A DNA stretch of 27,862 bases from CAZQBY01 sp964592405 [NCBI: uncultured archaeon] (lineage in GTDB: Archaea > Altiarchaeota > Altiarchaeia > JAFGQM01): positions 73,660 through 101,521 of the forward strand of contig CAZQBY010000004.1 in assembly GCA_964592405.1 (NCBI GenBank), read 5' to 3'. A program made the position numbers and the translations under genes. Shown here one piece after another: positions 1-7,653 of the stretch. Positions within the stretch are counted from its first letter, which is position 1. Every line of letters begins with the position of its first letter. The notes under the pieces are model-generated. The model was not told the origin of the DNA. It saw nothing but the letters and a program-made list of their open reading frames with translations, and ran no database searches.

Positions 1-254
1 GGATACTTCTTCATCTGCTCCCTTATCATGTAGGCTATCATGGATTTCCAGAGGCTCTTCATCTCCTCCGGGTCCAGGCCCAGCTCCTCAGCCCGCTTCT
101 GGACCTTGTCCAGAATGTCTTTTAGCCTCTGCTCGTCGTCGGCCGAGCCTATCTTCTGCTTTATCTTGGCGATTTCCAGGGCGATATCCCTCCTGCGCGC
201 GATTAGCTGCAGAAGCGCCATGTCTATCTCGTCTATCTCGGCCCTCCTCTTCAT
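1..254 (-). CDS. aroQ: Chorismate mutase (AroQ type), N-terminal part, cut by window edge
   Basis: The visible 84 residues form an all-helical AroQ-type chorismate mutase, which converts chorismate to prephenate for phenylalanine and tyrosine synthesis. Seen in the sequence: the N-terminal pattern RAEIDEIDMALLQLIARRR, a conserved Lys in AKIKQKIG, the DDEQR segment, and a terminal helix containing REQ. These match the spacing of the family's catalytic Arg, Lys, Glu and Gln residues. The ATG at 254 is chosen because the upstream gene's stop codon lies 13 bases before it; an in-frame TTG at 287 is a weaker choice. It follows the small zinc-ribbon gene and is probably co-transcribed with it. The C-terminus lies outside the window, so a fusion, for example to prephenate dehydrogenase or dehydratase, cannot be excluded. 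Confidence 0.8.
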   Translation of the reverse strand, partial: MKRRAEIDEIDMALLQLIARRRDIALEIAKIKQKIGSADDEQRLKDILDKVQKRAEELGLDPEEMKSLWKSMIAYMIREQMKKY

Positions 255-267
255 GACTCCCGACTCG

Positions 268-426
268 TCAGACCCTTTTGCCAATCTTCTCCTCGATTTT
301 CTCAACTCCGGCCCTCTGGCAGTCCGCGCAGACAGCATAGAGCCTGCCGCCCCTCTTGACGTAAGTACCCTTTATCTTGCCCATGATGCCGGTCTTTATC
401 TCCGAGCCGCATATCTCGCACTTCAC
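268..426 (-). CDS. Small zinc-ribbon protein (52 aa), similar to the N-terminal ribbon of MBF1
   Basis: A 52-residue protein beginning VKCEICGSEIKTG, with a second Cys pair in VCADCQRAG. The CxxC...CxxC arrangement resembles the zinc ribbon at the start of archaeal multiprotein bridging factor 1 (MBF1), but the protein stops after the ribbon and has no helix-turn-helix. The GTG at 426 is the likely start, because an in-frame TGA lies upstream and no ATG is available. A TATA-like ATTTTAAT on the minus strand lies about 22 bases upstream, so the transcript may be leaderless. Chorismate mutase follows after 13 bases. The function is unknown. A role in nucleic-acid or protein binding is an inference from the fold only. 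Confidence 0.6.
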   Translation of the reverse strand: MKCEICGSEIKTGIMGKIKGTYVKRGGRLYAVCADCQRAGVEKIEEKIGKRV

Positions 427-429
427 GCT

Positions 430-464
430 TATTTTAAGTCTTGAGTCATTAAAATCACGTGATT
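430..464. promoter_or_regulatory. Divergent promoter region with a 12-bp palindrome
   Basis: Only 32 bases separate the minus-strand zinc-ribbon gene (start 426) from the plus-strand gene (start 459). A TATA-like ATTTTAAG at 431-438 serves the plus direction, and TTTTAA read on the minus strand (about 445-450) serves the other. A perfect palindrome, AATCACGTGATT, covers 453-464 and includes the plus gene's GTG start. Both transcripts would be leaderless. The palindrome may be an operator; no regulator can be named. Confidence 0.4.
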
Positions 465-989
465 CTCATCTGCTACGACCGCAATCGCTACCACAAGCTG
501 CTCTCCGAGGTCGTAAGGCCATCGGACACGGTCATAGAAGTGGGTCCCCACCTGGGCGAGAGCACAAAGGTGATAGCCAGGCGCGCGAAGAGTGTGGTGG
601 CCGTGGACAAGGCCTCACAGGCGGAGAAGGCGTTCAGGGAAAAGCCGGGCAACGTGGAGTTCGTTAGGGGCGACGTCCGCTTTTTCGAGACTATCGACAA
701 GACCCTGAAACTTATAAAATCCTGCGACGTGCTGGCCATGGACATGGGTGGTGGCCGCTTCCCTGACACGGTCTTCAAGGTCTGGGCCGTGTGGTCGGGG
801 GTCTTCAAGCCTCGCGACAGCGTCATACGCAACCGCGGCCTGGGGGAGTTCATCAGGCGCGCGCAGATTAAGGACCCGGTCCTGGAAAAGAATTTCCTGG
901 ACAGTGGCTGGCTCTCTCAATCAGGCAGGAAAAGGCCCCGGCAGCTGAAGGAGGGTCTGAAGGAACTTGGGCTGTGGATGAGGCAATAA
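459..989 (+). CDS. Class I SAM-dependent methyltransferase-like protein, archaeal, uncharacterised
   Basis: A 176-residue protein. The N-terminal half has a Rossmann methyltransferase signature: motif I VIEVGPHLGESTKVIA at about residues 25-40, followed by an acidic strand end VVAVDKAS and a GDVRFF segment typical of the SAM-binding fold. The middle part DVLAMDMGGGRFPD would fall at motif IV. The C-terminal 40 residues are basic and fit RNA contact, but no substrate can be assigned. The start is GTG, with no ATG nearby and a TATA-like box about 25 bases before it. It diverges from the zinc-ribbon/chorismate mutase pair and ends just before the convergent coiled-coil gene. Archaeal proteins of this type are usually annotated only as SAM-binding proteins. 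Confidence 0.6.
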   Translation: MILICYDRNRYHKLLSEVVRPSDTVIEVGPHLGESTKVIARRAKSVVAVDKASQAEKAFREKPGNVEFVRGDVRFFETIDKTLKLIKSCDVLAMDMGGGRFPDTVFKVWAVWSGVFKPRDSVIRNRGLGEFIRRAQIKDPVLEKNFLDSGWLSQSGRKRPRQLKEGLKELGLWMRQ

Positions 990-1008
990 CCTGCTTTCTT
1001 GGCCCGAT

Positions 1009-2268
1009 TCAAATAAGTTCACATCTCCCTCCAATGAACTCCGACAGCTTTTTAGCAAGCGCCCTGTTAAGCTCTTCGAGTTCCAGCTTCTTTTCCCAAA
1101 TATCACTCCTTATCTGTTCTACCTTCTTTGACTCTGAGTCTATCTTTTCATCAAGGTCTTCGATCTCACGACGAATCTTTTCGATTTCCCTTGCAACATC
1201 CATCATCTCAGCCTGCATCTCAAGGCTCCGTATTCTGGAGACTGCTGTGTTGTATTTGGAGCGGGCCTTCTCCAGATACGAAAAGCTTATAGCGCGTATT
1301 TTCTTTAAGGATTTCTCGCTTTCACTGGAATCTAAATCCAAGAGACCGGTCTGTATTGCCTTCTGCATCTTGGCTAGCAACTCGGGCAACATGTGTTCAC
1401 CACGCAGATAGGTCTTGACAGGATCCTCCGCATACCTGTCTATATTTGTTCCACTGGCCCTGCCCTCCTTGACTGCGCGTGCATACTTCCTGAAGACCCT
1501 CCTGAGGGGTCCCAAGACATTGAGCACGAGGGTTTCAACCTCCCGCTTTTTGGCCTTCATCTCCTCCAGCTCGAGATTTATGGATGCCAGACTCTCAGCC
1601 CGGTTACTGTGTTTCACCTCTAGCATCCTCTTTTCAGCCTTCTTTTTCCTAGACCTGGCATCCATGAGGGCATTGGATACCTCCCTCTCCCGTTCTTCAA
1701 GCTTTTTGAGTTCCTTCAGCTTGTCCTTTACCCTGCTGAACTCCTTTTCGGCCTCACTGAGTATACTGATTTTCTCTTTTCCATCCCTACCCAGATTATT
1801 GACCTCGTCTGATATGTCAACTAGGGCATTCAGTCCTTTCTTGACTCTGGATAGTTCCTTTTTAAATCCAAAACTCACGCGCTGGCCGTATTTGGCGTCA
1901 ACCTCCTTTATCTTCTCCAGAGCCTTGTTTATCTCATCAATGAGCTTCAGGGGCTCAGCCTCAAAATCTATCTCCTGCAACAACCTCCTTACTTTGGAAA
2001 CATAGTTGTCGCGCGAGCTGGATACTAGAGACCTGATCCTCTGCTGGACCTCCTTATGCATCTCGGCGCTTTCCAACCTATCCAACTCCCCCATTAACTC
2101 TTCCAATACCTGAGGCATCCTGCTCAGGGCAGGTCTAGTCAACTCACCCAGTCTTCCATCTATCTCATTCCTGTGCATGGTCAGCCAGTCGGATAGCTGG
2201 GAAAACTCAACTTTCTCGACCTTGACATTAGTCTTTCGCCCACCCCTGAATCTATCCAGAAGTCCCAT
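1009..2268 (-). CDS. Large coiled-coil protein (419 aa), unknown function
   Basis: Nearly the whole protein is predicted helix and coiled coil, with long heptad-like stretches rich in Lys, Glu, Arg and Leu at about residues 90-230 and 310-410. The short N-terminus MGLLDRFRGGRK is amphipathic and basic and could touch a membrane or a partner. No signal peptide, membrane segment, Walker motif or zinc site is visible, so it is not an SMC or Rad50 ATPase. A structural or scaffolding role in the cytoplasm is the most that can be inferred. The ATG at 2268 is supported by a TATA-like TTTAAA about 25 bases upstream. It is a single gene that converges on the methyltransferase-like gene with a 19-base gap. 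Confidence 0.7.
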   Translation of the reverse strand: MGLLDRFRGGRKTNVKVEKVEFSQLSDWLTMHRNEIDGRLGELTRPALSRMPQVLEELMGELDRLESAEMHKEVQQRIRSLVSSSRDNYVSKVRRLLQEIDFEAEPLKLIDEINKALEKIKEVDAKYGQRVSFGFKKELSRVKKGLNALVDISDEVNNLGRDGKEKISILSEAEKEFSRVKDKLKELKKLEEREREVSNALMDARSRKKKAEKRMLEVKHSNRAESLASINLELEEMKAKKREVETLVLNVLGPLRRVFRKYARAVKEGRASGTNIDRYAEDPVKTYLRGEHMLPELLAKMQKAIQTGLLDLDSSESEKSLKKIRAISFSYLEKARSKYNTAVSRIRSLEMQAEMMDVAREIEKIRREIEDLDEKIDSESKKVEQIRSDIWEKKLELEELNRALAKKLSEFIGGRCELI

Positions 2269-2287
2269 GGCTTAGTTAGAAGGACAA

Positions 2288-2299
2288 GGCTTTAAAGCC
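2288..2299 (-). promoter_or_regulatory. TATA box inside a 12-bp palindrome (coiled-coil gene promoter)
   Basis: GGCTTTAAAGCC is a perfect palindrome whose TTTAAA core lies about 25 bases upstream of the ATG at 2268, the spacing expected for archaeal leaderless transcription. Symmetry around TTTAAA may be accidental. The rest of the 171-base divergent spacer up to 2396 shows only A/T-rich, T-rich sequence. Confidence 0.4.
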
Positions 2300-2396
2300 C
2301 CCCTTCAAAATTTTCCCCCACCTTCCGGATTTTTGTCTTTGTCTGTGCTGTGAGGATATCATCTGGCAAATCTTCATGTTTTTGATTCATCGGTTT

Positions 2397-2420
2397 TTAG
2401 GTTCACCTAAGTTTTATATA
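2397..2420 (+). promoter_or_regulatory. DtxR-type operator abutting the TATA box of the iron-uptake operon
   Basis: The palindrome TTAGGTTCACCTAA (2397-2410) has 6-base arms TTAGGT/ACCTAA around a 2-base centre. TTAGG half-sites are typical of DtxR/IdeR-family operators. It is followed directly by the TATA-like TTTTATATA at 2412-2420, about 24 bases before the GTG at 2440. The operator therefore covers the position of the BRE element, so a bound repressor should block TBP/TFB. Autoregulation by the adjacent DtxR protein with co-control of feoB is the natural reading. Confidence 0.7.
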
Positions 2421-2439
2421 ACAACCTTCTAAATAGCTG

Positions 2440-3081
2440 GTGATATCCAAGAACCGGGAAGATTACCTGAAGGCAATATTTGTGCTCAGTGCTGAGAAGA
2501 ACCGCACGGTCAAGACCAAAGAGCTTGCCCATATTCTAGGGGTCTCCAGTGCAAGTGTTACAGAGATGATAAGAAAATTGGTGGAAGACGGCTTAGTGGA
2601 GAATGAACCATATCACGGCTTTTCCCTTACAAAGAGTGGTATAACCAGAGCGCTTTACATTTTGAGGAAACACCGCCTGCTTGAGAAGTTTTTGGTCGAG
2701 ACCCTTGGCCTGCCGAAAGCACAGGTCCATGCGCAGGCGCATCGCTTGGAGCATGTGGTCTCTGATGAGCTACTCGATAGGATTGACTGCCTTCTCAAGA
2801 GTCCCTGCTACTGTCCACATGAGAGCAGAATACCATCAAAGGATACCAAGGTCGCCAGTCTTGCTGATCTACAGCCGGATTCAGAGGCGAGGCTGGTTTT
2901 TTCCAAGCTCAGGGCAGGCAAGATCCTAGACCGCCTGAATTCCATGGGGCTTGTGCCAGATGCTAGGATAAGGGTATTGCGGAAGCTAAGAAAGGGCCCC
3001 ATGCTCATTATGGTTAAGGGCAGTGAGATAGCTCTTGACAAGAGCATCGCTTCGCAGTTCTATGTGGAGGTTTATTCATGA
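2440..3081 (+). CDS. DtxR-family metal-dependent repressor with C-terminal FeoA domain
   Basis: A 213-residue regulator. Residues 1-65 form a winged helix (HILGVSSASVTEMIRKL is the recognition helix region). Residues 70-125 form the metal-binding dimerisation domain, and about 138-213 form an SH3-like FeoA domain. Candidate metal ligands are Asp8, His78, Glu82, His97, His101, Glu104 and His105. Asp8 recalls MntR, and His101 stands where DtxR has Cys and MntR has Glu, so selectivity cannot be read off directly. A Cys pair in SPCYCPH (123, 125) is an additional possible ligand set. The start is GTG, leaderless. The gene overlaps feoB by ATGA, which with the TTAGG operator points to Fe(II)-responsive repression of iron uptake. 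Confidence 0.88.
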   Translation: MISKNREDYLKAIFVLSAEKNRTVKTKELAHILGVSSASVTEMIRKLVEDGLVENEPYHGFSLTKSGITRALYILRKHRLLEKFLVETLGLPKAQVHAQAHRLEHVVSDELLDRIDCLLKSPCYCPHESRIPSKDTKVASLADLQPDSEARLVFSKLRAGKILDRLNSMGLVPDARIRVLRKLRKGPMLIMVKGSEIALDKSIASQFYVEVYS

Positions 3082-5051
3082 GATGGCACATGCGCGGGGG
3101 TAAACATAGAAAACATCAGCAGCGGCTCCATATAGCACTGGTCGGCAATCCCAATGTCGGCAAGAGTTGCCTGTTTAATCATCTAACTGGCATGGGAGTT
3201 GATGTCGCCAACTATCCCGGGACAACAGTCGAGCTATACCGCGGCAGAACCCGGTGTGGGGATGTACATATCGATATAGTAGATCTTCCAGGCGCCTACG
3301 CGACCAGCAACCACTCCATTGAGGCGAGTGTAGTCAGGGACTATCTCTCAAATGACCGGCCTGATGTTGTCATAAATGTAGTGGATGCCAACCTGCTCGA
3401 CAGGAATCTCTACCTCACTCTGCAGTTGCTTGAGATGGGTCTTCCAACAGTAATAGCGCTTAACTTCTATGAAGAATGCAGGGATTGCGGCATAGAGATA
3501 GATACAGCTGGTCTCAGTAGGGAACTTGGCGTGCCGGTGATAGAAATTGACGCCCTCAGAGGTGCTGGTATATCCGAGCTCATGGAAGCGGCTATTGCTG
3601 TTGCGGAGAATCGGCCTACGCCGAGGAGGTTGAGCTATGATGACCACATAGAGGATGCGATAGCCGGAATCTCTAAGATAATACACTTTCGGACATCCAT
3701 GCCAAAGAGGTATTTTTCTATATTACTCCTGCAGGATGACAAGCACGCTTGGCGAATACTTGACTCTAACTGCCCTAGATGTGGCGACGAAGCACGGAGG
3801 ATAATCCGCAAGAAGAGCAAACACTATGACCTGCCGACAGAGGTTGCCCGTGAGCGCCATAGCCAGGCTGCGGTGATAGCCCGGGCAGTCAAAAGGGAGA
3901 AAAAACCTGATTATTCCAACAGTGAGCGACTTGACAGAATAACAACCGAGCCGCTGTCGGGAACAGTGGTAATGTTACTTGTCCTGTTCACATTGTTCTC
4001 ATCTCTCTTCTTTTTTGGAGGTTTTCTTGAAGGGGTGATAGTGAATGCCTTCGAAGGCTTTGTAGCCCCTGTCCTACAGCCGGCCATACAATCTGTCCAG
4101 AACTTGGCTCTCCAAAAGACATTGGAATATTCCCTTATATGGGGCTTGGAGGCAGGGCTATCTATAGCTATCCCTTACATACTCGTATTCTATTTCATAT
4201 TAGCCTTCTTGGAAGATACAGGCTATCTGCCGAGGATGAGTTACCTGCTGGATCGCATCATGCACAAGATAGGCCTGCACGGGAAAGCAATAGTTCCGAT
4301 GATGCTCGGCTTCGGCTGTAGCGTCCCGGCGATAATATCCACCCGCCTGCTCCAGAATCAGCGAGAGCGTTTGATAACCGCAACACTGGTCTCGTTGATA
4401 CCATGCTCCGCACGCACTGCCATAATCTTGGGGGCTGTGGGCTTCTATCTAGGGTGGTCATATGCACTATCAATATATGCCATACTCTTGGGCATAATAC
4501 TGGCAGTTGGTTTCTTCCTAGGCAGGTATCTCCCTGGTGAGCCCGAGGGCCTTATCATGGAGATGCCAAAATACCGGATGCCCTCTCTAATCTCTCTTAT
4601 GAAGAAGACTTGGATACGGATGAAGGGCTTCATCTACATAGCATTTCCCCTGCTTGTAATAGGTTCGGGCATATTGGGTCTCTTGGAAGGCTTGGGGGTC
4701 CTGAGAGCAATAACTGCTCCTTTCAGCCCACTCGTTTCCGGCTGGCTTATGCTTCCCTCTGTGACCGGAGTGGCCCTCATATATGGCGTGCTTAGAAAAG
4801 AAATGGCTCTTGAAACGATACTGGTCCTCGCCGGCACAGCGAACCTCCTAACATTTATGACACCTCTACAGATATACATATTTGCCCTTGTTTCCTCCAT
4901 CTATATACCCTGCATCGCCACGATAGGCGTCTTGGTGAGGGAATTCGGCTGGAGGAGGAGCGTGATGATATCAACTGTTACAGTACTCATAGCATTTCTT
5001 GCCGGCGGGACTGTGGCAAGAGTCTTCCCAATGCTCGGCCTGCTAGTTTAG
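3078..5051 (+). CDS. feoB: Ferrous iron transport protein B (FeoB)
   Basis: FeoB imports Fe(II) across the cytoplasmic membrane. The N-terminal G-protein domain shows G1 GNPNVGKS (23-30), G2 around NYPGTT (45-50), G3 DLPG (69-72) and a variant G4 NFYE (129-132) in place of the usual NMxD. A helical spacer follows to about 290, then a membrane domain with about eight segments. It includes the gate signatures GFGCSVPAI (Cys424) and PCSAR (Cys453), and a second gate-like LRKEMAL. At 657 residues it is complete and lacks the C-terminal cytoplasmic part of some bacterial proteins. The N-terminus is basic and His-rich. The FeoA function is probably supplied by the fused domain of the upstream regulator. 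Translational coupling to that regulator is by ATGA; its 3' end overlaps aspS by 4 bases. Confidence 0.95.
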   Translation: MRWHMRGGKHRKHQQRLHIALVGNPNVGKSCLFNHLTGMGVDVANYPGTTVELYRGRTRCGDVHIDIVDLPGAYATSNHSIEASVVRDYLSNDRPDVVINVVDANLLDRNLYLTLQLLEMGLPTVIALNFYEECRDCGIEIDTAGLSRELGVPVIEIDALRGAGISELMEAAIAVAENRPTPRRLSYDDHIEDAIAGISKIIHFRTSMPKRYFSILLLQDDKHAWRILDSNCPRCGDEARRIIRKKSKHYDLPTEVARERHSQAAVIARAVKREKKPDYSNSERLDRITTEPLSGTVVMLLVLFTLFSSLFFFGGFLEGVIVNAFEGFVAPVLQPAIQSVQNLALQKTLEYSLIWGLEAGLSIAIPYILVFYFILAFLEDTGYLPRMSYLLDRIMHKIGLHGKAIVPMMLGFGCSVPAIISTRLLQNQRERLITATLVSLIPCSARTAIILGAVGFYLGWSYALSIYAILLGIILAVGFFLGRYLPGEPEGLIMEMPKYRMPSLISLMKKTWIRMKGFIYIAFPLLVIGSGILGLLEGLGVLRAITAPFSPLVSGWLMLPSVTGVALIYGVLRKEMALETILVLAGTANLLTFMTPLQIYIFALVSSIYIPCIATIGVLVREFGWRRSVMISTVTVLIAFLAGGTVARVFPMLGLLV

Positions 5052-6817
5052 TCTTTCTTTGGCAGATCCAGCTCCAGGTGCAGCTCCTTCAGCTGCTCCC
5101 TGCTGACCTCAGAGGGTGCATTGTCCATGAGGCTTTGAGCGGCCTTGTTCTTGGGAAAAGCAATGACCTCGCGGATGGACTCATTTCCGGTTAGGATGGC
5201 CACAATCCTGTCCAGACCAAAAGCGATGCCTCCGTGGGGCGGAGCACCATAGGTGAATGCATCCAACAGAAAGCCGAATTTCTTCCGGGCTTCTTCCGAT
5301 TCTATACCAAGGGCATTAAAGACCTTTTCCTGAATTTCCCTCCTGTGGATTCTGATGCTTCCTCCACCCAGCTCGACTCCATTGAGAGCCAGATCATAAG
5401 CCTTGGCGTGGACTCTTGAAGGATCAGAGTCCAGATATTTTAGGTCCTCATCCCTTGGCGAGGTGAATGGATGGTGGATAGCTACATGCCTACCCTCATC
5501 TTCATCCCACTCAAGCAGCGGGAAATTGTGAACCCAGATGAAATTGTATTTGTTTTCATCCAGCAGATTCAGACGCTTTGCCAATTCTATCCTGAGCGCT
5601 CCCAGTGCATCATAAACTATCCTATGTTTGTCTGCGACAAATAGGAGAAGATCCCCTTTCTTGGCTCCTGTTCTCTCCACCAACCGCTTTTGAACACCAC
5701 TGGGAAAGAATTTGACTATTGATGATTCCAGACCATTTTCCGTCATCTTCATCCATGCTAGGCCCTTTGTGCCGTAAATGGAGACAAACTGAGTAAGTTC
5801 ATCTATGTCCTTCCTGCTAAAGCCTGCACAGCCCTTGGCGTTTATACACTTCACAATACCGCCTTTCTTAAGAACTTCTTTGAATATCTGAAAATTGGAG
5901 TCTTTGACTATGTCGCCTACCTCAATGAGCTCCAGCCCAAAGCGTGTGTCTGGTTTGTCCGAGCCAAAGCGCTCCATGGCCTCGTGATAACTGATACGCG
6001 GGAAGGGGATCTTTATGTCCTCATTAAGTGCAACCTTCCAGATGTGTTTCATCAGCCGCTCCATAACATCAAAGATATCCTCCTCTTCTACAAATGACAT
6101 CTCAACATCTATCTGTGTGAACTCCGGCTGACGGTCTGCCCTCAGGTCCTCATCGCGGAAGCACTTAACAATTTGTGCATAGCGATCAAAACCAGCTATC
6201 ATCAGAAGCTGTTTGAACAGCTGTGGCGACTGGGGAAGGGCAAAGAACTTGCCGGGATGTACCCTTGATGGCACCAGATAGTCGCGCGCTCCTTCGGGAG
6301 TGGACTTGGCCAGCATCGGTGTTTCAATCTCCAGAAACCCTTCTCTGTCGAAGAAGTCCCTTATAGCTTTGACCACCCTGTGACGCATAATAATGTTTTT
6401 CTGCATCATCGGGCGTCTCAGATCCAGGTAGCGGTATTTCAGCCTGATATCCTCATTCAGGTCTATGCGATCATCTATCTCAAACGGGGGAGTCCTGGAG
6501 ATGTTTAATATTTTCAGTTCAGTGACCTCAACCTCTATATTGCCAGTTTTGAGTTTTGGATTTTCCATACCCTTTGGCCGTGGTACCACCCTCCCATAAA
6601 CCTCTATGACGTACTCCCTCCTCAGGCGTTCTGCCTCTTTGTGTGCTTTCTCTGAGATTTTGGGATCAAAGCGAAGCTGTGTGATGCCATAGCGATCCCG
6701 CAGGTCCACAAATATAACTCCCCCATGATCTCGTCTGGTATTGACCCATCCCTGTAGAATAACTTTACCCCCAATTTCCTTCTTTCCCAACTCACCGCAG
6801 GTGTGTGTCCTTCTCAT
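5048..6817 (-). CDS. aspS: Aspartyl-tRNA synthetase, bacterial type with GAD domain, probably non-discriminating
   Basis: At 589 residues it has the bacterial AspRS layout: OB-fold anticodon domain (1-105), class II catalytic core, and a GAD insertion (about 290-415), which the roughly 430-residue archaeal enzymes lack. Motif 2 is seen as FRDEDLRADRQPEFTQ and motif 3 as GIAFGLDR. The anticodon domain reads RRDHGGVIF with His31, and Gly83 lies in a PKG turn. These residues mark bacterial enzymes that also charge tRNA-Asn, leaving Asp-tRNA-Asn to be amidated by GatCAB. The gene overlaps the upstream KH-protein gene by 26 bases in the alba operon. Its start ATG at 6817 sits inside that gene. Transfer from bacteria is likely. 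Confidence 0.93.
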   Translation of the reverse strand: MRRTHTCGELGKKEIGGKVILQGWVNTRRDHGGVIFVDLRDRYGITQLRFDPKISEKAHKEAERLRREYVIEVYGRVVPRPKGMENPKLKTGNIEVEVTELKILNISRTPPFEIDDRIDLNEDIRLKYRYLDLRRPMMQKNIIMRHRVVKAIRDFFDREGFLEIETPMLAKSTPEGARDYLVPSRVHPGKFFALPQSPQLFKQLLMIAGFDRYAQIVKCFRDEDLRADRQPEFTQIDVEMSFVEEEDIFDVMERLMKHIWKVALNEDIKIPFPRISYHEAMERFGSDKPDTRFGLELIEVGDIVKDSNFQIFKEVLKKGGIVKCINAKGCAGFSRKDIDELTQFVSIYGTKGLAWMKMTENGLESSIVKFFPSGVQKRLVERTGAKKGDLLLFVADKHRIVYDALGALRIELAKRLNLLDENKYNFIWVHNFPLLEWDEDEGRHVAIHHPFTSPRDEDLKYLDSDPSRVHAKAYDLALNGVELGGGSIRIHRREIQEKVFNALGIESEEARKKFGFLLDAFTYGAPPHGGIAFGLDRIVAILTGNESIREVIAFPKNKAAQSLMDNAPSEVSREQLKELHLELDLPKKD

Positions 6818-7271
6818 ATCCGATTTCCACCTCCCCTATCAGGTCCTTTAAGACTCGAGTGGTGCCCACATCTAGAGGTTTGTCAAATATAAGCTTTAAA
6901 ACCTCTTTCCCATCTGGCCTAAAGACCTTGTTCATTGCAACCAATTTGTTTGGTCTGGCCACTGATTTTATTATAAACTCCTTTTTTGAATTTCTGCTCA
7001 GAACCACTACTCTTCTGCCCAGTTTTTTGGCCAGCTCAGCAGCTGTTATTCCTTTGGGACCTATTATTTTTGGTACCTCGTCATCGGAGGCAAGTATAAC
7101 CAGTTTGTTTTCCAGATCTATCAGTGTCTCATAACCGGTCGCCCCATATCTGGCAAGTATGGTGGACACAAGGACATCCAGTTCAGAAACCCTGCCCTCC
7201 CTTACCATCGCCTCGCATTTGGGGCAGAGTATCCCTGAGGATGCGCATTTGTCACAGATGGGGAAGGCCAC
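6792..7271 (-). CDS. Archaeal zinc-ribbon plus KH-domain RNA-binding protein (NusA-related)
   Basis: A 159-residue protein starting with a compact zinc ribbon (Cys6, Cys9, Cys16, Cys19; C-x2-C-x6-C-x2-C). A KH-like RNA-binding segment follows, with the GxxG loop in KIIGPKGITAAELAKKLG at about residues 68-85. This combination is typical of an archaeal family described as NusA-like or KH-domain proteins, thought to bind RNA in transcription or translation; the precise job is not established. It lies 10 bases downstream of alba and overlaps aspS by 26 bases, so the three genes form one operon of information-processing functions. The start ATG at 7271 gives the family-typical MAFPICDKC start. Confidence 0.8.
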   Translation of the reverse strand: MAFPICDKCASSGILCPKCEAMVREGRVSELDVLVSTILARYGATGYETLIDLENKLVILASDDEVPKIIGPKGITAAELAKKLGRRVVVLSRNSKKEFIIKSVARPNKLVAMNKVFRPDGKEVLKLIFDKPLDVGTTRVLKDLIGEVEIGYEKDTHLR

Positions 7272-7281
7272 ATCTGCCCCC

Positions 7282-7653
7282 CTATTTACTCACCACTATA
7301 TCGATGGTTGAGACATTTATCTTGCCTCCTTCATCTGCTTCCACCTCTTCAGTACCTATCTCAATACTCTTTATCTGAGCCTTTTCCTCAAAGCGGTTCT
7401 TCAACAGTTGTACAACATCCACTGCCTTGCTGATACTTCTGCCTCTTGCCTTCACATGCACTTCCTTTTCACCCTTGTTGAGCTGGGTGATGGTAGCCAT
7501 CACATAATTTATGACTCCCTTCTTGCCCACATAGACGACATTGTCGTCCGCTTTAGATTTTTTCTCGCTTTTCTTGTTACTGTCGGCTTTCTGCTCCATC
7601 TTACTATCCTCTTTTTCCTTCTCTCTGACATCTTGTTTTTCTTCTTCAGCCAT
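7282..7653 (-). CDS. albA: Alba DNA/RNA-binding chromatin protein with charged N-terminal extension
   Basis: Residues 36-123 are a standard Alba domain: VVYVGKKGVINYVMA carries the paired lysines that contact nucleic acid (acetylation target in Sulfolobus), followed by the conserved VHVKARGRSISKAVDV and an end rich in beta strands. The first 35 residues are an unusual tail of Lys, Glu, Asp and Ser with no predicted fold. The ATG at 7653 is supported by an unusually good Shine-Dalgarno, AGGTGGTGA, a few bases upstream. An internal ATG at 7599 would shorten but not remove the tail. It leads an operon with the KH protein and aspS. Confidence 0.93.
   Translation of the reverse strand: MAEEEKQDVREKEKEDSKMEQKADSNKKSEKKSKADDNVVYVGKKGVINYVMATITQLNKGEKEVHVKARGRSISKAVDVVQLLKNRFEEKAQIKSIEIGTEEVEADEGGKINVSTIDIVVSK

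Noticed and set aside
40-444. Plus-strand open frame over the left edge
   Set aside because: It is antisense to the chorismate mutase and zinc-ribbon genes, which have clear family motifs; the Ser-rich translation is typical of a shadow frame.
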